From: Avipropionibacterium sp050157065
GTDB lineage: Bacteria; Actinomycetota; Actinomycetes; Propionibacteriales; Propionibacteriaceae
Strand: one strand, 5' to 3'
NCBI GenBank assembly: GCA_050157065.1
Contig: CP189573.1
DNA: 64,000 nt
Part shown: positions 25,652-35,088 of the stretch, in pieces
Position numbering within the stretch: position 1 is the first letter of the stretch
Layout of the letters: each line of letters begins with the position of its first letter
Notes under the pieces: model-generated
What the model saw: the letters and a program-made list of their open reading frames with translations, nothing else
Told to the model about the DNA's origin: nothing
Database searches by the model: none
Program-made: the position numbers and the translations under genes

Positions 25652-26857
25652 GTGAGTGATCGCACCCGGTCGGAACCGCGTTCGGTGTGGTCGGCCCGCG
25701 CCGACGCGGCGGAGCAGGCCCTGACGGTACGACATCTGCGGCGGCTGTTCGGCCTGCCGGGGACCGAGCTTGCCGTCGTCTCCTGGCCCGCCGTGTGGTC
25801 ACACCGGCTGTGGTTGGAGTGGCACTACTGGTGGCAGGCCCACCTGATCGACTGCCTGGTCGATGCGCAGGACCGTGAGCCCACGCCGCAACGCCGTCGG
25901 CGCATCGTCCGGATCACGAGGAGCCATCGGCTGCGCAATCTGACGGGCTGGACGAACAGCTACTTCGACGACATGGCGTGGCTCGGGCTTGCGCTGGAGC
26001 GCGCCGATCGGGTCGCCGGGGTACGCCACCGGGTCGGGCTCGCCCAGCTGACCGATCAACTCGTCGACCACTGGACCGAGCGTCGGGTCTCCGATTCCGG
26101 GGTCGTGGTCCGGGTCGGCGGCCTTCCGTGGCGCCGAGGCGCCGACTTCTTCAACACCCCCGCCAACGGACCGGCGGCGATCCTGCTGGCCCGGACCGGA
26201 CACCTCGGGCGGGCGATACGGATGGCCGACTGGCTCGACGGTGTCGTCCGGGACGCCGGGAGCGGGCTGGTGTACGACGGGGTCCGGGTGAACACCCTGA
26301 TGGCACGGGAGATCTACAGCTACTGCCAAGGTGTCGTCCTCGGCGTCGAGGTGGAGCTGGCGCGCCGGGTCGATCCGGAGCTGCATGGCGTACGTGCGGC
26401 ACGACTGGTGCAGGCCGTCGCCCAGCACCTGTGCACCGCCGGGGTGATCACCGGGGGCTCCGGTGGTGACGGCGGGCTGTTCAACGGGATCCTCGCCCGC
26501 TACCTCGCCCTGGTGGCCACCGGGCTGCCCGGCTCGACGCCGACCGCCGTCCGGGCCCGCGCCACCGCGACGTCCATCGTGCTGGCCTCGGCGGAGGCCT
26601 GCTGGCACCACCGCGCCGAGGTGGCTGCCGACGGATCGACCTTGTTGCCGTTGTTCGGCCACGACTGGACGAGCGGGGCGGTGGTGCCGACGGCCTCCGC
26701 CGCGGTCGGGGGCACGGTCAACGGTGCGATCCGGCCGGCCACGGTGCCCGAGCGGGACCTGTCGGTCCAGCTGGGCGGATGGATGCTGCTGGAGGCGGCG
26801 GCCCGGGTCAGCGGCGAACGTGTCGCAGTTGGACGGCCCGCCGGCGGAGCCAGCTGA
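25652..26857 (+). CDS. Glycoside hydrolase family 76 (alpha-1,6-mannanase-like) protein
   Basis: 401 residues, mostly an (alpha/alpha)6 barrel. The paired catalytic aspartates are in SYFDDMAWL (D106, D107), with AREIYSYCQGVVLG and DGGLFNGILARY further on, both typical of GH76. Family members cut alpha-1,6-mannan backbones. No signal peptide is visible, so it may act in the cytoplasm or the annotated start may be wrong. GTG 25652 follows CAGAAT by seven bases. Its 3' end overlaps the convergent P-loop gene by 50 bases. Confidence 0.83.
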   Translation: MSDRTRSEPRSVWSARADAAEQALTVRHLRRLFGLPGTELAVVSWPAVWSHRLWLEWHYWWQAHLIDCLVDAQDREPTPQRRRRIVRITRSHRLRNLTGWTNSYFDDMAWLGLALERADRVAGVRHRVGLAQLTDQLVDHWTERRVSDSGVVVRVGGLPWRRGADFFNTPANGPAAILLARTGHLGRAIRMADWLDGVVRDAGSGLVYDGVRVNTLMAREIYSYCQGVVLGVEVELARRVDPELHGVRAARLVQAVAQHLCTAGVITGGSGGDGGLFNGILARYLALVATGLPGSTPTAVRARATATSIVLASAEACWHHRAEVAADGSTLLPLFGHDWTSGAVVPTASAAVGGTVNGAIRPATVPERDLSVQLGGWMLLEAAARVSGERVAVGRPAGGAS

Positions 26858-27422
26858 CCTGCGGCGAGGAGTCGTCGCTGGTCAGCACCAGTTCGCACAT
26901 CCGGCCGATCGTCTCGGCCACCTGCGCGATCGTCAGGCTGTCGGTCGGGATGTGGTCGGCGAACTTGGGGTCCTGCAACGACCTCAGGCCCTCGTCGATC
27001 CGGCGGCTGGCCCAGCTGTGGCCGATGATGCCCTCACCGCGACCGCGGAGGCGACGCCGTACGGTCGCGGTGGAGGCCACCAGCGCGAAGTGCCGGACGT
27101 CGTGCCCGCGGTCGCGCAGGCCGCCGACGACCTCGTCGAAGTAGTCGGCGCGGATGATCGTCATCGGCACGATGGTGGCGACCATCCGGCTGCCGAACTT
27201 CTGCTGCCGCCGGGCGTCGACGTCGGACAACACCTCCAACACCCCGCGCCGCCACAGCGGCGCGTCCTGGAAGTCGCCGCGCAGCTCACGAGGCTGCATC
27301 CGGTGGATGCCGTACCCGAAGTGTTCCGGGTCGGACACGAAGGATTCGGGCAGCCGACGGTGCAGCTCGAACGCCGTCTGCGTCTTGCCGACACCGAACG
27401 GCCCGTTCAACCAGATGATCAT
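26808..27422 (-). CDS. TmrB-like P-loop ATP-binding protein
   Basis: 204 residues starting MIIWLNGPFGVGKTQTAFEL, a P-loop at the very N-terminus followed by FVSDPEHFGYGIHRM. This layout matches TmrB, the ATP-binding protein linked to tunicamycin resistance in Bacillus, and related AAA or kinase-like proteins of unknown substrate. GGAGGGG precedes the ATG. A longer open frame to 27746 crosses a repeat region and is not coding. Resistance is not implied by sequence alone. Confidence 0.75.
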   Translation of the reverse strand: MIIWLNGPFGVGKTQTAFELHRRLPESFVSDPEHFGYGIHRMQPRELRGDFQDAPLWRRGVLEVLSDVDARRQQKFGSRMVATIVPMTIIRADYFDEVVGGLRDRGHDVRHFALVASTATVRRRLRGRGEGIIGHSWASRRIDEGLRSLQDPKFADHIPTDSLTIAQVAETIGRMCELVLTSDDSSPQVSWLRRRAVQLRHVRR

Positions 27423-27503
27423 GGGCCCCTCCGTCCGGGTCTGTGGCCGTGGGTCGAGCCTACTCGGACGTCCATGATCACCTCGGCCGGTGGCGCTGTG
27501 ACC

Positions 27504-27572
27504 TCGGGCCCCTCGACCGGCTCGGGCCCTCGACCGGCTCGGGCCCTCGACCGGCTCGGGCCCTCGACAGGT
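27504..27572. repeat. 17-bp x4 tandem repeat related to the REP-like element
   Basis: Units TCGGGCCCTCGACCGGC occur four times head to tail with small changes; the last reads TCGGGCCCTCGACAGGT. CTCGAC(C/A)GG(C/T)TCGG resembles the inverse of the REP-like 20-mer seen at 39896 and 56251. It fills the gap between the P-loop gene and dinG. Confidence 0.85.
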
Positions 27573-27585
27573 TCGGGGAACGGGG

Positions 27586-29817
27586 TCAGACCGTGGACGG
27601 GACCTCCGGGCCGAGCCGCCGCAGTGCCTCCACCGCGACCTCCCGGTCCGCGGTCGTCCAGAAGTCCGGCATCCCGGCCCGCAGGAACGAGCCGTACCGT
27701 GCCGTGGCCAGCCGAGGATCGAGCACCGCCACCATGCCGCGATCACCGGTGGACCTGATCAACCGGCCACTTCCCTGTGCCAGCAGCAGTGCCGCGTGCG
27801 AGGCCGCGACGGCCATGAAACCGTTCCCACCGGCCTCGGCGACCGCGTCCTGCCGGGCCCGCATCAGCGGATCGTCCGGGCGCGGGAACGGGATCTTGTC
27901 GATGATCACCAAGCGGCAGGTGTCCCCGGGGACGTCGATCCCCTGCCACAGCGACAAGGTGCCGAACAGCGACGTCTCCGGTTCCTCGAGGAACCGTCGG
28001 GTGAGCTCAGGCAGCTGCGCATCGCCCTGGCACAGCACGGTCATCTTCGGCAGCTCGCGGTGCAGGTGCTTGGCCGCCGCCTCCGCATTGCGGCGGGAGG
28101 CGAACAGCCCCAGCGTCCGCCCGCCGGCGGCCCAGGTCAGCTCGGCGATCTCGGCCAGCACCTCCGGCGGCAGTCCGTCCCGTCCCGGTGGCGGCAGACT
28201 CCTTGCCAGGTAGAGGATCCCTTGGCGTCGGTAGTCGAACGGTGACCCGACGTCGAGCCCGCGCCAGGTCGTCGGATGATCATGGTCAGCGGAGTCGGCG
28301 GCGAAGTCTCCCGGGTCGTCGGTCCCCTCCGCGGTCACGTCGACCTGTGCGGCGTCCTCGTCCGCATCCTCGTGTGACTCCCCCGCTGATGCGTCACCCG
28401 GCTCGTCCGCCGCGGTCGTCGCCCGGGGCTTGCGTCGGCGACCATGATCAGCTCGTGCTCCGGAGGCAGGGCGGTCGCCGGTGAGTTGCTCGGTCGCCCG
28501 CAGTCCGAAGCTGCCGGCCACCGAGGTGAAGTCGCCACCGATCTTGAGCGTTGCCGAACAGAACACCGTGGTCCGGTCGGTGAGCACCCGGTCGCGCAGC
28601 AGTCCGGCGACTCCCAGCGGCGCCACCCGCACCTCCCGGCCGAACCGCTCCCGGTCGTTGACGTAGACGACGTCCGACTCGGCCAGGGTGGCGATCCGCT
28701 CGGCGATGTCGTGCACCTCCCGCACCGCGGCGAGGGCCTGCCGACGATCGGGGTCGTCCGACCCGTTGAGTTCGGAGGCGACCTTCCGGGCGGTCGCCCG
28801 CAACGAGGCTGCCGCAGCGACGACCTGCGAATCGGGGTCGGTGACCCGCTCGGCCGGCGCCGACTCCAGGGCCACGGTCAGCGCGTCACCGTGCTCGAGG
28901 AACTCCAGGCCCAGGTCGTCGGCCAGCCAGGTCAGCGCCCGACGTGCCACCCGCTCCACCTGTTGGGGGCTCAGCTCGACCGATGCCGCGCCGGTCATCC
29001 GCGACACCAGTTCGTGGGCCTCGTCGACGATCACCGCGTCATGGGAGGGCAAGGCCGTACCACCGTGCATGGCGTCGATCGCCAACAGGGCGTGGTTGGT
29101 GACGACCAGGTCGGCGGCCCGCGCGGTGTCCCGGGACTGCTCGACGAAGCACTCCTCCCCGTACGGGCACCGCTGCGCGCCCAGGCACTCTCGGACCGGG
29201 ATCGAGACCTGGCCCCACGCCCGGTCGGTGTGGCTCGGCGCCCCGTCCCGATCGGCCGTACCGCCGGCACTCAGCTCGGCCTCGGCCCACTCGCGGAGCA
29301 TGATCACCTCGGCCCCCAGGGCTGACGCGTCACCCGACGTCGCGGTCTCGGCCGACTCCTTGGCCGCCGGGATGGTCGCCGCGAGCTCGGCACCGGTGAT
29401 CAACGCCTGTTGGCCGTCGTCGGGGGCGCCGTCGCGGACCCGGTACAGGCAGGCGTAGTTGGAGCGACCCTTCAGCAACGCCGCCCGCGGCCGCTTCCCG
29501 GTCACCGCGGCGATCGCGTCCAGCGCGACCGGGATGTCCTTGGTCGCCAGCTGGGTCTGCAGCGCCAGCGTCGCGGTCGCCACGACCACCCGCTCCACGG
29601 TGCCGTCGGCGAGTGCGAGCAGGCTGGGCGCGAGGTAGCCCAGCGACTTGCCGGTGCCCGTCCCGGCCTGCACCAGCAGGTGTTCCGGCTCGGTGATGGC
29701 GTCGGCGATGGCGGTGGCCATCTCGTGCTGGCCGGGGCGCTCGGCTCCGCCGATCTTCGCCACTGCGGCGTCGAGCACCTGGTCGGTACGGCTACGGGCG
29801 GCGGACTGCTCAGGCAC
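27586..29817 (-). CDS. dinG: DinG-family ATP-dependent DNA helicase
   Basis: 743 residues, superfamily 2 XPD/DinG type. Walker A AGTGTGKS (about 52-59), DEAH box VIVDEAH, Fe-S cysteines in NYACLYR, CLGAQRC and GEEC, and motif VI QGSGRLIRS. The helicase acts 5'-3' on DNA, including R-loops and damaged structures. An acidic, low-complexity stretch of about 75 residues (rich in D, E, A) splits the two motor lobes at about 450-525, which is unusual. GTG 29817 lies six bases after TAGGTT, so probably leaderless. No LexA box was seen upstream. Confidence 0.93.
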   Translation of the reverse strand: MPEQSAARSRTDQVLDAAVAKIGGAERPGQHEMATAIADAITEPEHLLVQAGTGTGKSLGYLAPSLLALADGTVERVVVATATLALQTQLATKDIPVALDAIAAVTGKRPRAALLKGRSNYACLYRVRDGAPDDGQQALITGAELAATIPAAKESAETATSGDASALGAEVIMLREWAEAELSAGGTADRDGAPSHTDRAWGQVSIPVRECLGAQRCPYGEECFVEQSRDTARAADLVVTNHALLAIDAMHGGTALPSHDAVIVDEAHELVSRMTGAASVELSPQQVERVARRALTWLADDLGLEFLEHGDALTVALESAPAERVTDPDSQVVAAAASLRATARKVASELNGSDDPDRRQALAAVREVHDIAERIATLAESDVVYVNDRERFGREVRVAPLGVAGLLRDRVLTDRTTVFCSATLKIGGDFTSVAGSFGLRATEQLTGDRPASGARADHGRRRKPRATTAADEPGDASAGESHEDADEDAAQVDVTAEGTDDPGDFAADSADHDHPTTWRGLDVGSPFDYRRQGILYLARSLPPPGRDGLPPEVLAEIAELTWAAGGRTLGLFASRRNAEAAAKHLHRELPKMTVLCQGDAQLPELTRRFLEEPETSLFGTLSLWQGIDVPGDTCRLVIIDKIPFPRPDDPLMRARQDAVAEAGGNGFMAVAASHAALLLAQGSGRLIRSTGDRGMVAVLDPRLATARYGSFLRAGMPDFWTTADREVAVEALRRLGPEVPSTV

Positions 29818-29978
29818 CGAGCCAACCTACCCGGACCGGGCCCGCCCCCGCAGCACCCCATGTGGACAGGGCGCGGCGGGTGGACAGGCACGGCGGGTTG
29901 CCGTGCTGCGGGCGGCGCCACGTCTCGACCACTGCGCACGCCACGGTGCGGGGCGCGGGGTCTCGTACCGTCGGGATC

Positions 29979-30764
29979 ATGACTGGTTACGTCCACGGCC
30001 ACCACGAGTCGGTCCTTGCCTCACACCGGATCCGCACCGCGGCGAACTCCGCGGCGTACCTGCTCCCCCACCTGAACCCGCAGCAGTCCCTCTTGGACGT
30101 CGGTTCCGGTCCGGGGACGATCACGGTCGACCTCGCGCGCCGGGTCGGCCGGGTCACCGCCCTGGAGCACACCGAGACCGCACTGCAGCTGACCCGCGAC
30201 GAAGCCGCACGGCAGGGGGTCGAGCTCGACCACATGGTCGGGGACGTGCACGACCTCGACCTGCCCGACGACTCGTTCGACGTCGTCCATGCCCACCAGG
30301 TGCTGCAGCACGTGCACGACCCGGTCCGCGCGCTCGGCGAGCTGCGGCGGGTGTGCCGCCCGGGTGGGATCGTGGCGGTCCGCGACTCCGACTACCACGG
30401 CTTCGTGTGGTTCCCGGCCGACCCGGTGCTCGACCGGTGGCTCGAGTTGTACGACTCCGCCGCCCGTGAGCGAGGTGGCGAGCCGGACGCCGGGCGACAC
30501 CTGCTCGGCTGGGCCCGGGCCGCCGGCTTCACCGACGTGACGGTCACCTCGTCGACCTGGTGCTGGGCGGCCCCGGAGTCACGGCGGCAGTGGGGCGACA
30601 TGTGGGCCGAGCGGATCCGTCGGTCCGCGATCGCCGACCAGCTCCGCGAGCGGGGAGTCGCCGACGGCGAGTTGGACGAGGTCGCGCGAGCATGGCAACG
30701 CTGGGCGGCGGCCCCGGACGGGTGGATGAGCATCCTGCACGGCGAGCTGCTCGCCCGGGCCTGA
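29979..30764 (+). CDS. Class I SAM-dependent methyltransferase
   Basis: 261 residues. SAM-binding motif I LLDVGSGPGTITVDLA (about 38-53), the acidic residue after the next strand (ALEHTE), and motif IV region SFDVVHAHQVLQHV identify a Methyltransf_11/UbiE-type enzyme. The ATG at 29979 follows TACCGT by seven bases, suggesting a leaderless mRNA; the frame upstream to 29862 is not preferred. Neighbours give no hint of substrate, which could be a small metabolite or quinone-like molecule. Confidence 0.88.
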   Translation: MTGYVHGHHESVLASHRIRTAANSAAYLLPHLNPQQSLLDVGSGPGTITVDLARRVGRVTALEHTETALQLTRDEAARQGVELDHMVGDVHDLDLPDDSFDVVHAHQVLQHVHDPVRALGELRRVCRPGGIVAVRDSDYHGFVWFPADPVLDRWLELYDSAARERGGEPDAGRHLLGWARAAGFTDVTVTSSTWCWAAPESRRQWGDMWAERIRRSAIADQLRERGVADGELDEVARAWQRWAAAPDGWMSILHGELLARA

Positions 30765-30873
30765 GGCTCCACGCGCCCCCCCCTACGGGCCTGCTACGTG
30801 AGGACCCCGACCGATCCCGTGCGCGGGGCACGGACGGAGGCGCACCTCGGCGCGGTCACCTAGGATTGACGCC

Positions 30874-31620
30874 ATGGCCTCCGACCCGAGCGACGCCCGT
30901 CTCCGTGCCTCCAACGGGGACCGGGACGACGTGGTCGCCGTGCTCACCGAGGCACACGCCAACGGACGGCTCGACGACGCAGAGCTGGCCGACCGCACGC
31001 GCGAGGTCCAGGCCACCCGGTTCACCGACGACCTGAGCGACCTGATCGTCGATCTCCCGGAGGGCCACGAGATCCGGCGCCGCTTCGCCGACGCGACGGC
31101 CGACGTGTCAGGAGCGTCGGGTGCCCTGGCCCCGGTGTCGGCAGCGAGCCCGCCGGCACCGTGGCGCACCTCGGCCCCGGGCACCGAGCTTGCCACCACC
31201 GCCGGGCCCGGCGACGTCGAGAACTCGGTGGCGATCATGGGCGGACACGACGTCGTCGTCAAGCCCGGGACGCCGATCGTGCGCAGCTACGCGCTGATGG
31301 GCGGCAACAACATCCACCTCCGCGACGTGATGGGTCCCGGTGTCGAAGTCACCCTGGAACTCTTCAGCATGTGGGGCGGCAACGACATCTTCGTGCCGCC
31401 GGGGGTACGGATCATCGACAAGTGCGTCAGCGTCATGGCCGGCAACGGCATCGAGCGGGAAGCCCGCGGTGACGGCTCCCGCGGGACTCTGATCCTGAAG
31501 GGTTTCAGCCTGATGGCCGGCAACGACGTCAAGCTCGACAAGGACGCACCGCCGCCACCGGCGCCACCGGCGCCGCCGGCCGACTCGTTGCCCGCGTACC
31601 GCCCCGACGACCTCCGCTGA
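30874..31620 (+). CDS. DUF1707 and LiaF-like C-terminal domain protein
   Basis: 248 residues. The N-terminal 50 residues (SDARLRASNGDRDDVVAVL to LPEG) form a DUF1707/SHOCT-like helical module. The C-terminal half (about 110-230) is a beta-rich LiaF-type domain with repeated MGG-N and MAGN turns, ending in a proline-rich tail. No membrane helix is evident, in contrast to many DUF1707 proteins. LiaF-type domains act in envelope-stress sensing, so a regulatory role is possible. ATG follows TAGGAT by seven bases. Confidence 0.82.
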   Translation: MASDPSDARLRASNGDRDDVVAVLTEAHANGRLDDAELADRTREVQATRFTDDLSDLIVDLPEGHEIRRRFADATADVSGASGALAPVSAASPPAPWRTSAPGTELATTAGPGDVENSVAIMGGHDVVVKPGTPIVRSYALMGGNNIHLRDVMGPGVEVTLELFSMWGGNDIFVPPGVRIIDKCVSVMAGNGIEREARGDGSRGTLILKGFSLMAGNDVKLDKDAPPPPAPPAPPADSLPAYRPDDLR

Positions 31621-31633
31621 GGCGATCGACGGC

Positions 31634-33091
31634 TCAGAGGGCGTACGGCTCCAAGGCGGCCGCCAGATCAGGGTGGACCCGGACGACGACGCGGGTGCCG
31701 TCGGCGGTGTGCTCGTTCGAGACGAACTCTCCGACCTGGTGGATCTGGTTGATCAGGTCTCCTCGGTCGTACGGGATCAGCGCCTGCACCTCGACCTCGG
31801 GTCGCGGCAGCCCGCCCTCGACCCGTTCCCGAAGGGTGTCGATGCCCTCACCGGTGCGCGCCGACACGAACACCGCATCGGGATGCCCGGTCCGCAGCAT
31901 GGTGAGCACCTGCTCGTCGGCCAGGTCGATCTTGTTGAACACCATCAACTCCGGCACCTGGGCGGCGTCGATGTCGGCCAGCACCTTGCGCACCGCACCG
32001 ATCTGCCCCTCGGGGTCGGCGTCGGACGCATCGACCACGTGCACCAGCAGATCGGCCAGGGCCGACTCCTCCAGTGTGGAGGCGAAGGCCTCGACCAGGT
32101 CGTGCGGCAGGTGCCGGACGAAGCCGACCGTGTCCGTCAGGGTGAACACCCGCCCGTCGGCGGTCTCGGTGCGCCGGGTCGTCGGGTCGAGGGTGGCGAA
32201 CAGCGCGTTCTCGACCAGCACGCCGGCACCGGTCAACCGGTTGAGCAGGGACGACTTGCCCGCGTTGGTGTAACCGACGATCGCGACCGACGGCACCTGG
32301 TGGCGACGGCGTTCGGCCCGCTTGTTCTCGCGGGTGGCGTCCATCGCGCGCAGTTCGGCGCGCAACTTGGCGATGCGCGTGTGGATCCGGCGCCGGTCGG
32401 TCTCCAGCTTGGTCTCACCGGGGCCACGACCACCGATGCCGGCGCCGCCGGCAGCGCGACCACCGGCCTGACGGGACAGGTTGCCACCCCAGCCACGCAG
32501 CCGCTGCTTCAGGTACTGCAGCTGGGCCAGCTCAACCTGCGCCTTGCCCTCCGCGCTCCGCGCGTGGGCGGCAAAGATGTCCAGGATCAGCGCGGTCCGG
32601 TCGATCACCTTGACCTTGACCCGGTCCTCCAGGTTGCGCAACTGGGCCGGGGACAGCTCGCCGTCGCAGATCACGGTGTCGGCGCCGGTCGCCAGCACGA
32701 CCTCCTTCAGCTCGGTCACCTTGCCGCTGCCGATGTAGGTCGCCGGATCCGGACTCGATCGGCGTTGCACGATGCCCTCGAGCACCTGGGAGCCGGCGGT
32801 CTCGGCCAACAGCTTCAGCTCGGCCATGGCGTTGTCGACGTCGGTCTCGGTGCCGCTGGTCCAGACACTGACCAGGACGACCCGTTCCAGCCGGAGCTGC
32901 CGGTACTCGACCTCCGACATGTCGATGAGCTCGGTCGACATGCCAGCTACCCGCCGTAGCGCGTTGCGGTCGGCCAGGTCCTGTTGGTCGCCGTCGTACG
33001 AGTCGGTGTCGTACGCCTGAGTGGCGGTCACCGTGACGTCGTCCGCGGCGGGGTCGTCAGGTACGTGGTCGTGTGCGTGGGAAAGACTCAT
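31634..33091 (-). CDS. hflX: HflX ribosome-splitting GTPase
   Basis: 485 residues. N-terminal HflX domain with YIGSGKVTELKE, a coiled linker ending GRGPGETKLETDRR, then the G domain: GYTNAGKSS, DTVGFVRHLP and NKIDLA. HflX binds 50S subunits and rescues stalled ribosomes under stress. The first 45 residues are an acidic, poorly conserved extension. The ATG at 33091 has only a weak AGAAG upstream. It is the last gene of the miaA-dapF-orf50-hflX run. Confidence 0.95.
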   Translation of the reverse strand: MSLSHAHDHVPDDPAADDVTVTATQAYDTDSYDGDQQDLADRNALRRVAGMSTELIDMSEVEYRQLRLERVVLVSVWTSGTETDVDNAMAELKLLAETAGSQVLEGIVQRRSSPDPATYIGSGKVTELKEVVLATGADTVICDGELSPAQLRNLEDRVKVKVIDRTALILDIFAAHARSAEGKAQVELAQLQYLKQRLRGWGGNLSRQAGGRAAGGAGIGGRGPGETKLETDRRRIHTRIAKLRAELRAMDATRENKRAERRRHQVPSVAIVGYTNAGKSSLLNRLTGAGVLVENALFATLDPTTRRTETADGRVFTLTDTVGFVRHLPHDLVEAFASTLEESALADLLVHVVDASDADPEGQIGAVRKVLADIDAAQVPELMVFNKIDLADEQVLTMLRTGHPDAVFVSARTGEGIDTLRERVEGGLPRPEVEVQALIPYDRGDLINQIHQVGEFVSNEHTADGTRVVVRVHPDLAAALEPYAL

Positions 33092-33144
33092 CTTCTGCAC
33101 AGTCTCCCACGCGTTCTGCCCGCAGCCAACCAGTTTGCTGCGGT

Positions 33145-33297
33145 TCAGCCCAGGAAGGGTTGCACCACGAACACCGCGATCAGGGCGATGATCGCGATGA
33201 TGGCCACCACGCCGATCCACGTGCCGTAGCGGCCACCCGTGGCGAGGTCGTCGTCGTCCTCGTGGTCGGGGCCTCGTTCCTCAGGTCGTGGGGACAT
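33145..33297 (-). CDS. Small single-helix membrane protein between dapF and hflX
   Basis: 50 residues: an acidic N-terminus (MSPRPEERGPDHEDDDDLAT), then one membrane helix (WIGVVAIIAIIALIAVFVV) and a short C-terminal PFLG. The ATG at 33297 lies inside the end of dapF, overlapping by 17 bases, with GAGGGAG at good spacing. The longer antisense-like frame to 33489 shadows dapF. Function unknown; position in the operon suggests co-expression with hflX. Confidence 0.72.
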   Translation of the reverse strand: MSPRPEERGPDHEDDDDLATGGRYGTWIGVVAIIAIIALIAVFVVQPFLG

Positions 33298-34123
33298 GGA
33301 CGTCTCCCTCGGCGACCAGTACGGCCGGCCCGGTGAGCCGGGCCTGCCGGCCAGTGCCGTGCAGTTCGGCGAGCTCGACGGTGACCGTTCCGCCGGGTAC
33401 GACCACCTGGCAGGTGTGGGCCTCCGACCGGTCGCGGCCCACGACGGCGGCGACGGCCACCGTGCCGGTGCCACAGGACTGGGTCTCACCCACCCCGCGC
33501 TCGTGCACCCGCATCGCCACCCGGCCGGGCTCCCCCGGCACGATGAACTCCACGTTCACCCCCGCGGGGAACGCTTCGGCCGGGTGCCAGCCGGGTGACC
33601 GGTGCAGGTCCAGCCGCTGCAGGGTGTCGAGAGTGTCGAGCACCACCACCGCGTGGGGGTTGCCCACGTCCGCCGACGTGGCCCGATGTCGTACGCCGTC
33701 GTGCTCGATCTCGACGTCCTCGCCGACGGTGACCTCGCCCATCGCGACGGTGAACTGCTCACCGTGCACGTCGGTGGTGACCTGCCTGGCCCCGGCGCGG
33801 GTGCCGACGGTGAAGGTCTGCCCTTCGACGAGCCCCTGCTCGAGCAGGTAGCGGGCGAACACGCGCACGCCGTTGCCGCACATCTGCGCGACCGACCCGT
33901 CGGCGTTGCGGTAGTCCATGAACCACAGGTCGGGGTCGCCGGTCCAGTCATCGACGAGGTGACCCGGCACGACCCGCAGCACCCCGTCACCGCCGATCCC
34001 GGTGTGACGGTCACAGAGCATGGCGACCTGGGCCGGCGACGGGTCGGTCATCCCGTGCCGGTCCAACAGGATCACGAAGTCGTTGCCGGTCCCGTGCCCC
34101 TTCGCGAAGCTCCACGTCTGCAT
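33281..34123 (-). CDS. dapF: Diaminopimelate epimerase DapF
   Basis: 280 residues. Interconverts LL- and meso-diaminopimelate for lysine and peptidoglycan synthesis. The two catalytic cysteines are C82 (QMCGNGVR) and C217 (QSCGTGTV), each in its conserved setting, with GHGTGNDFV near the start. The gene begins five bases after the miaA stop and overlaps the next small gene. The actinobacterial pairing of miaA and dapF is conserved. Confidence 0.96.
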   Translation of the reverse strand: MQTWSFAKGHGTGNDFVILLDRHGMTDPSPAQVAMLCDRHTGIGGDGVLRVVPGHLVDDWTGDPDLWFMDYRNADGSVAQMCGNGVRVFARYLLEQGLVEGQTFTVGTRAGARQVTTDVHGEQFTVAMGEVTVGEDVEIEHDGVRHRATSADVGNPHAVVVLDTLDTLQRLDLHRSPGWHPAEAFPAGVNVEFIVPGEPGRVAMRVHERGVGETQSCGTGTVAVAAVVGRDRSEAHTCQVVVPGGTVTVELAELHGTGRQARLTGPAVLVAEGDVHVPTT

Positions 34124-34128
34124 GCCAC

Positions 34129-35088
34129 TCAGTGTTCCACGCCCTCGACAGCGGGCCGGTCCGTTCCCAGGGCGACGATCTCCCGTACGGCCACCTCGGG
34201 CTCCCGCGCGTCGAACCATCGGACCCGGTCGTCGCGTCGGTGCCACCCACGCTGCTTGCGGGCGAAGCGACGGGTCGCGGCGATGGTCCGCCGCATCGCT
34301 TCGTCCTCGTCGATCTCGCCGTCCAGGAACGCCAGGACCTGCCGGTAGCCCAACGCCTTCGACGCGGTGCGGCCGTCACGCAGGCCGCGATCGGCCAACA
34401 CCCGTACCTCATCGACGAATCCGGCAGCCCACATCTGGTGCACCCGTTGCTCGATCCGTTCGTCCAACCAGTCCCGTGGTCCGTCGATCCCCACCTGCAC
34501 CACCCCGGCCAGCGCATACTCGTGGCTGGGCAGGGAGGCCGCGTACGGCTCGTTGGTCAGCATGATCACTTCGAGGGCGCGAACGATGCGCCGGCCGTTG
34601 CCGGGCAGGATCTCCGCCGCTGCCGCGGGATCAAGCTCGGCAAGTCGATCATGAAGTCGGGTCGGCCCTGACCGTGCCAGTTGATCTTCGAGATCGGCGC
34701 GGAGTTCGGGGTCGGTGCCCGGGAAGCTGAACTGGTCGATCACGGCCCTGGTGTACAACGCCGAACCACCCACCAACAGCGGCAACGCACCGCGGGTGTG
34801 GATGTCGGCAACCGTCTCGCGAGCACGTTGTTGGAACTCCGCCACGGTGGCGGTCTCGGTGATGTCGAGGATGTCGACCAGGTGGTGCCGGACGCGCAGT
34901 TGATCCTCCGCCGACGGTTTGGCGGTCCCGATGTCCATCCCGCGGTACACCACCATCGAGTCGAGATTGACCACCTCACAGGGATGCCCGGCATCGATCA
35001 TGGTCGATGCGGCGGTCACCGCCAACGTCGACTTGCCGGCAGCCGTCGGGCCGACGAGGACGATCACACGATCCGTTGCGGGGTTCAC
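34129..35088 (-). CDS. miaA: tRNA dimethylallyltransferase MiaA
   Basis: 319 residues from GTG 35088. P-loop GPTAAGKST at the N-terminus, DSMVVYRGMDIGTAKP, and the C-terminal KQRGWHRRD. It adds a dimethylallyl group to A37 of tRNAs reading U-initial codons; MiaB, also in this window, then methylthiolates the same base. GTG 35088 is favoured because CACAAT lies six bases before it; GTG 35106 would add six residues. Head of the miaA-dapF-hflX run. Confidence 0.94.
   Translation of the reverse strand: MNPATDRVIVLVGPTAAGKSTLAVTAASTMIDAGHPCEVVNLDSMVVYRGMDIGTAKPSAEDQLRVRHHLVDILDITETATVAEFQQRARETVADIHTRGALPLLVGGSALYTRAVIDQFSFPGTDPELRADLEDQLARSGPTRLHDRLAELDPAAAAEILPGNGRRIVRALEVIMLTNEPYAASLPSHEYALAGVVQVGIDGPRDWLDERIEQRVHQMWAAGFVDEVRVLADRGLRDGRTASKALGYRQVLAFLDGEIDEDEAMRRTIAATRRFARKQRGWHRRDDRVRWFDAREPEVAVREIVALGTDRPAVEGVEH

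Noticed and set aside
27504..27572. Possible CRISPR array
   Set aside because: Units are 17 bp, directly adjacent with no unique spacers, and no cas genes are present; it is a simple tandem repeat.
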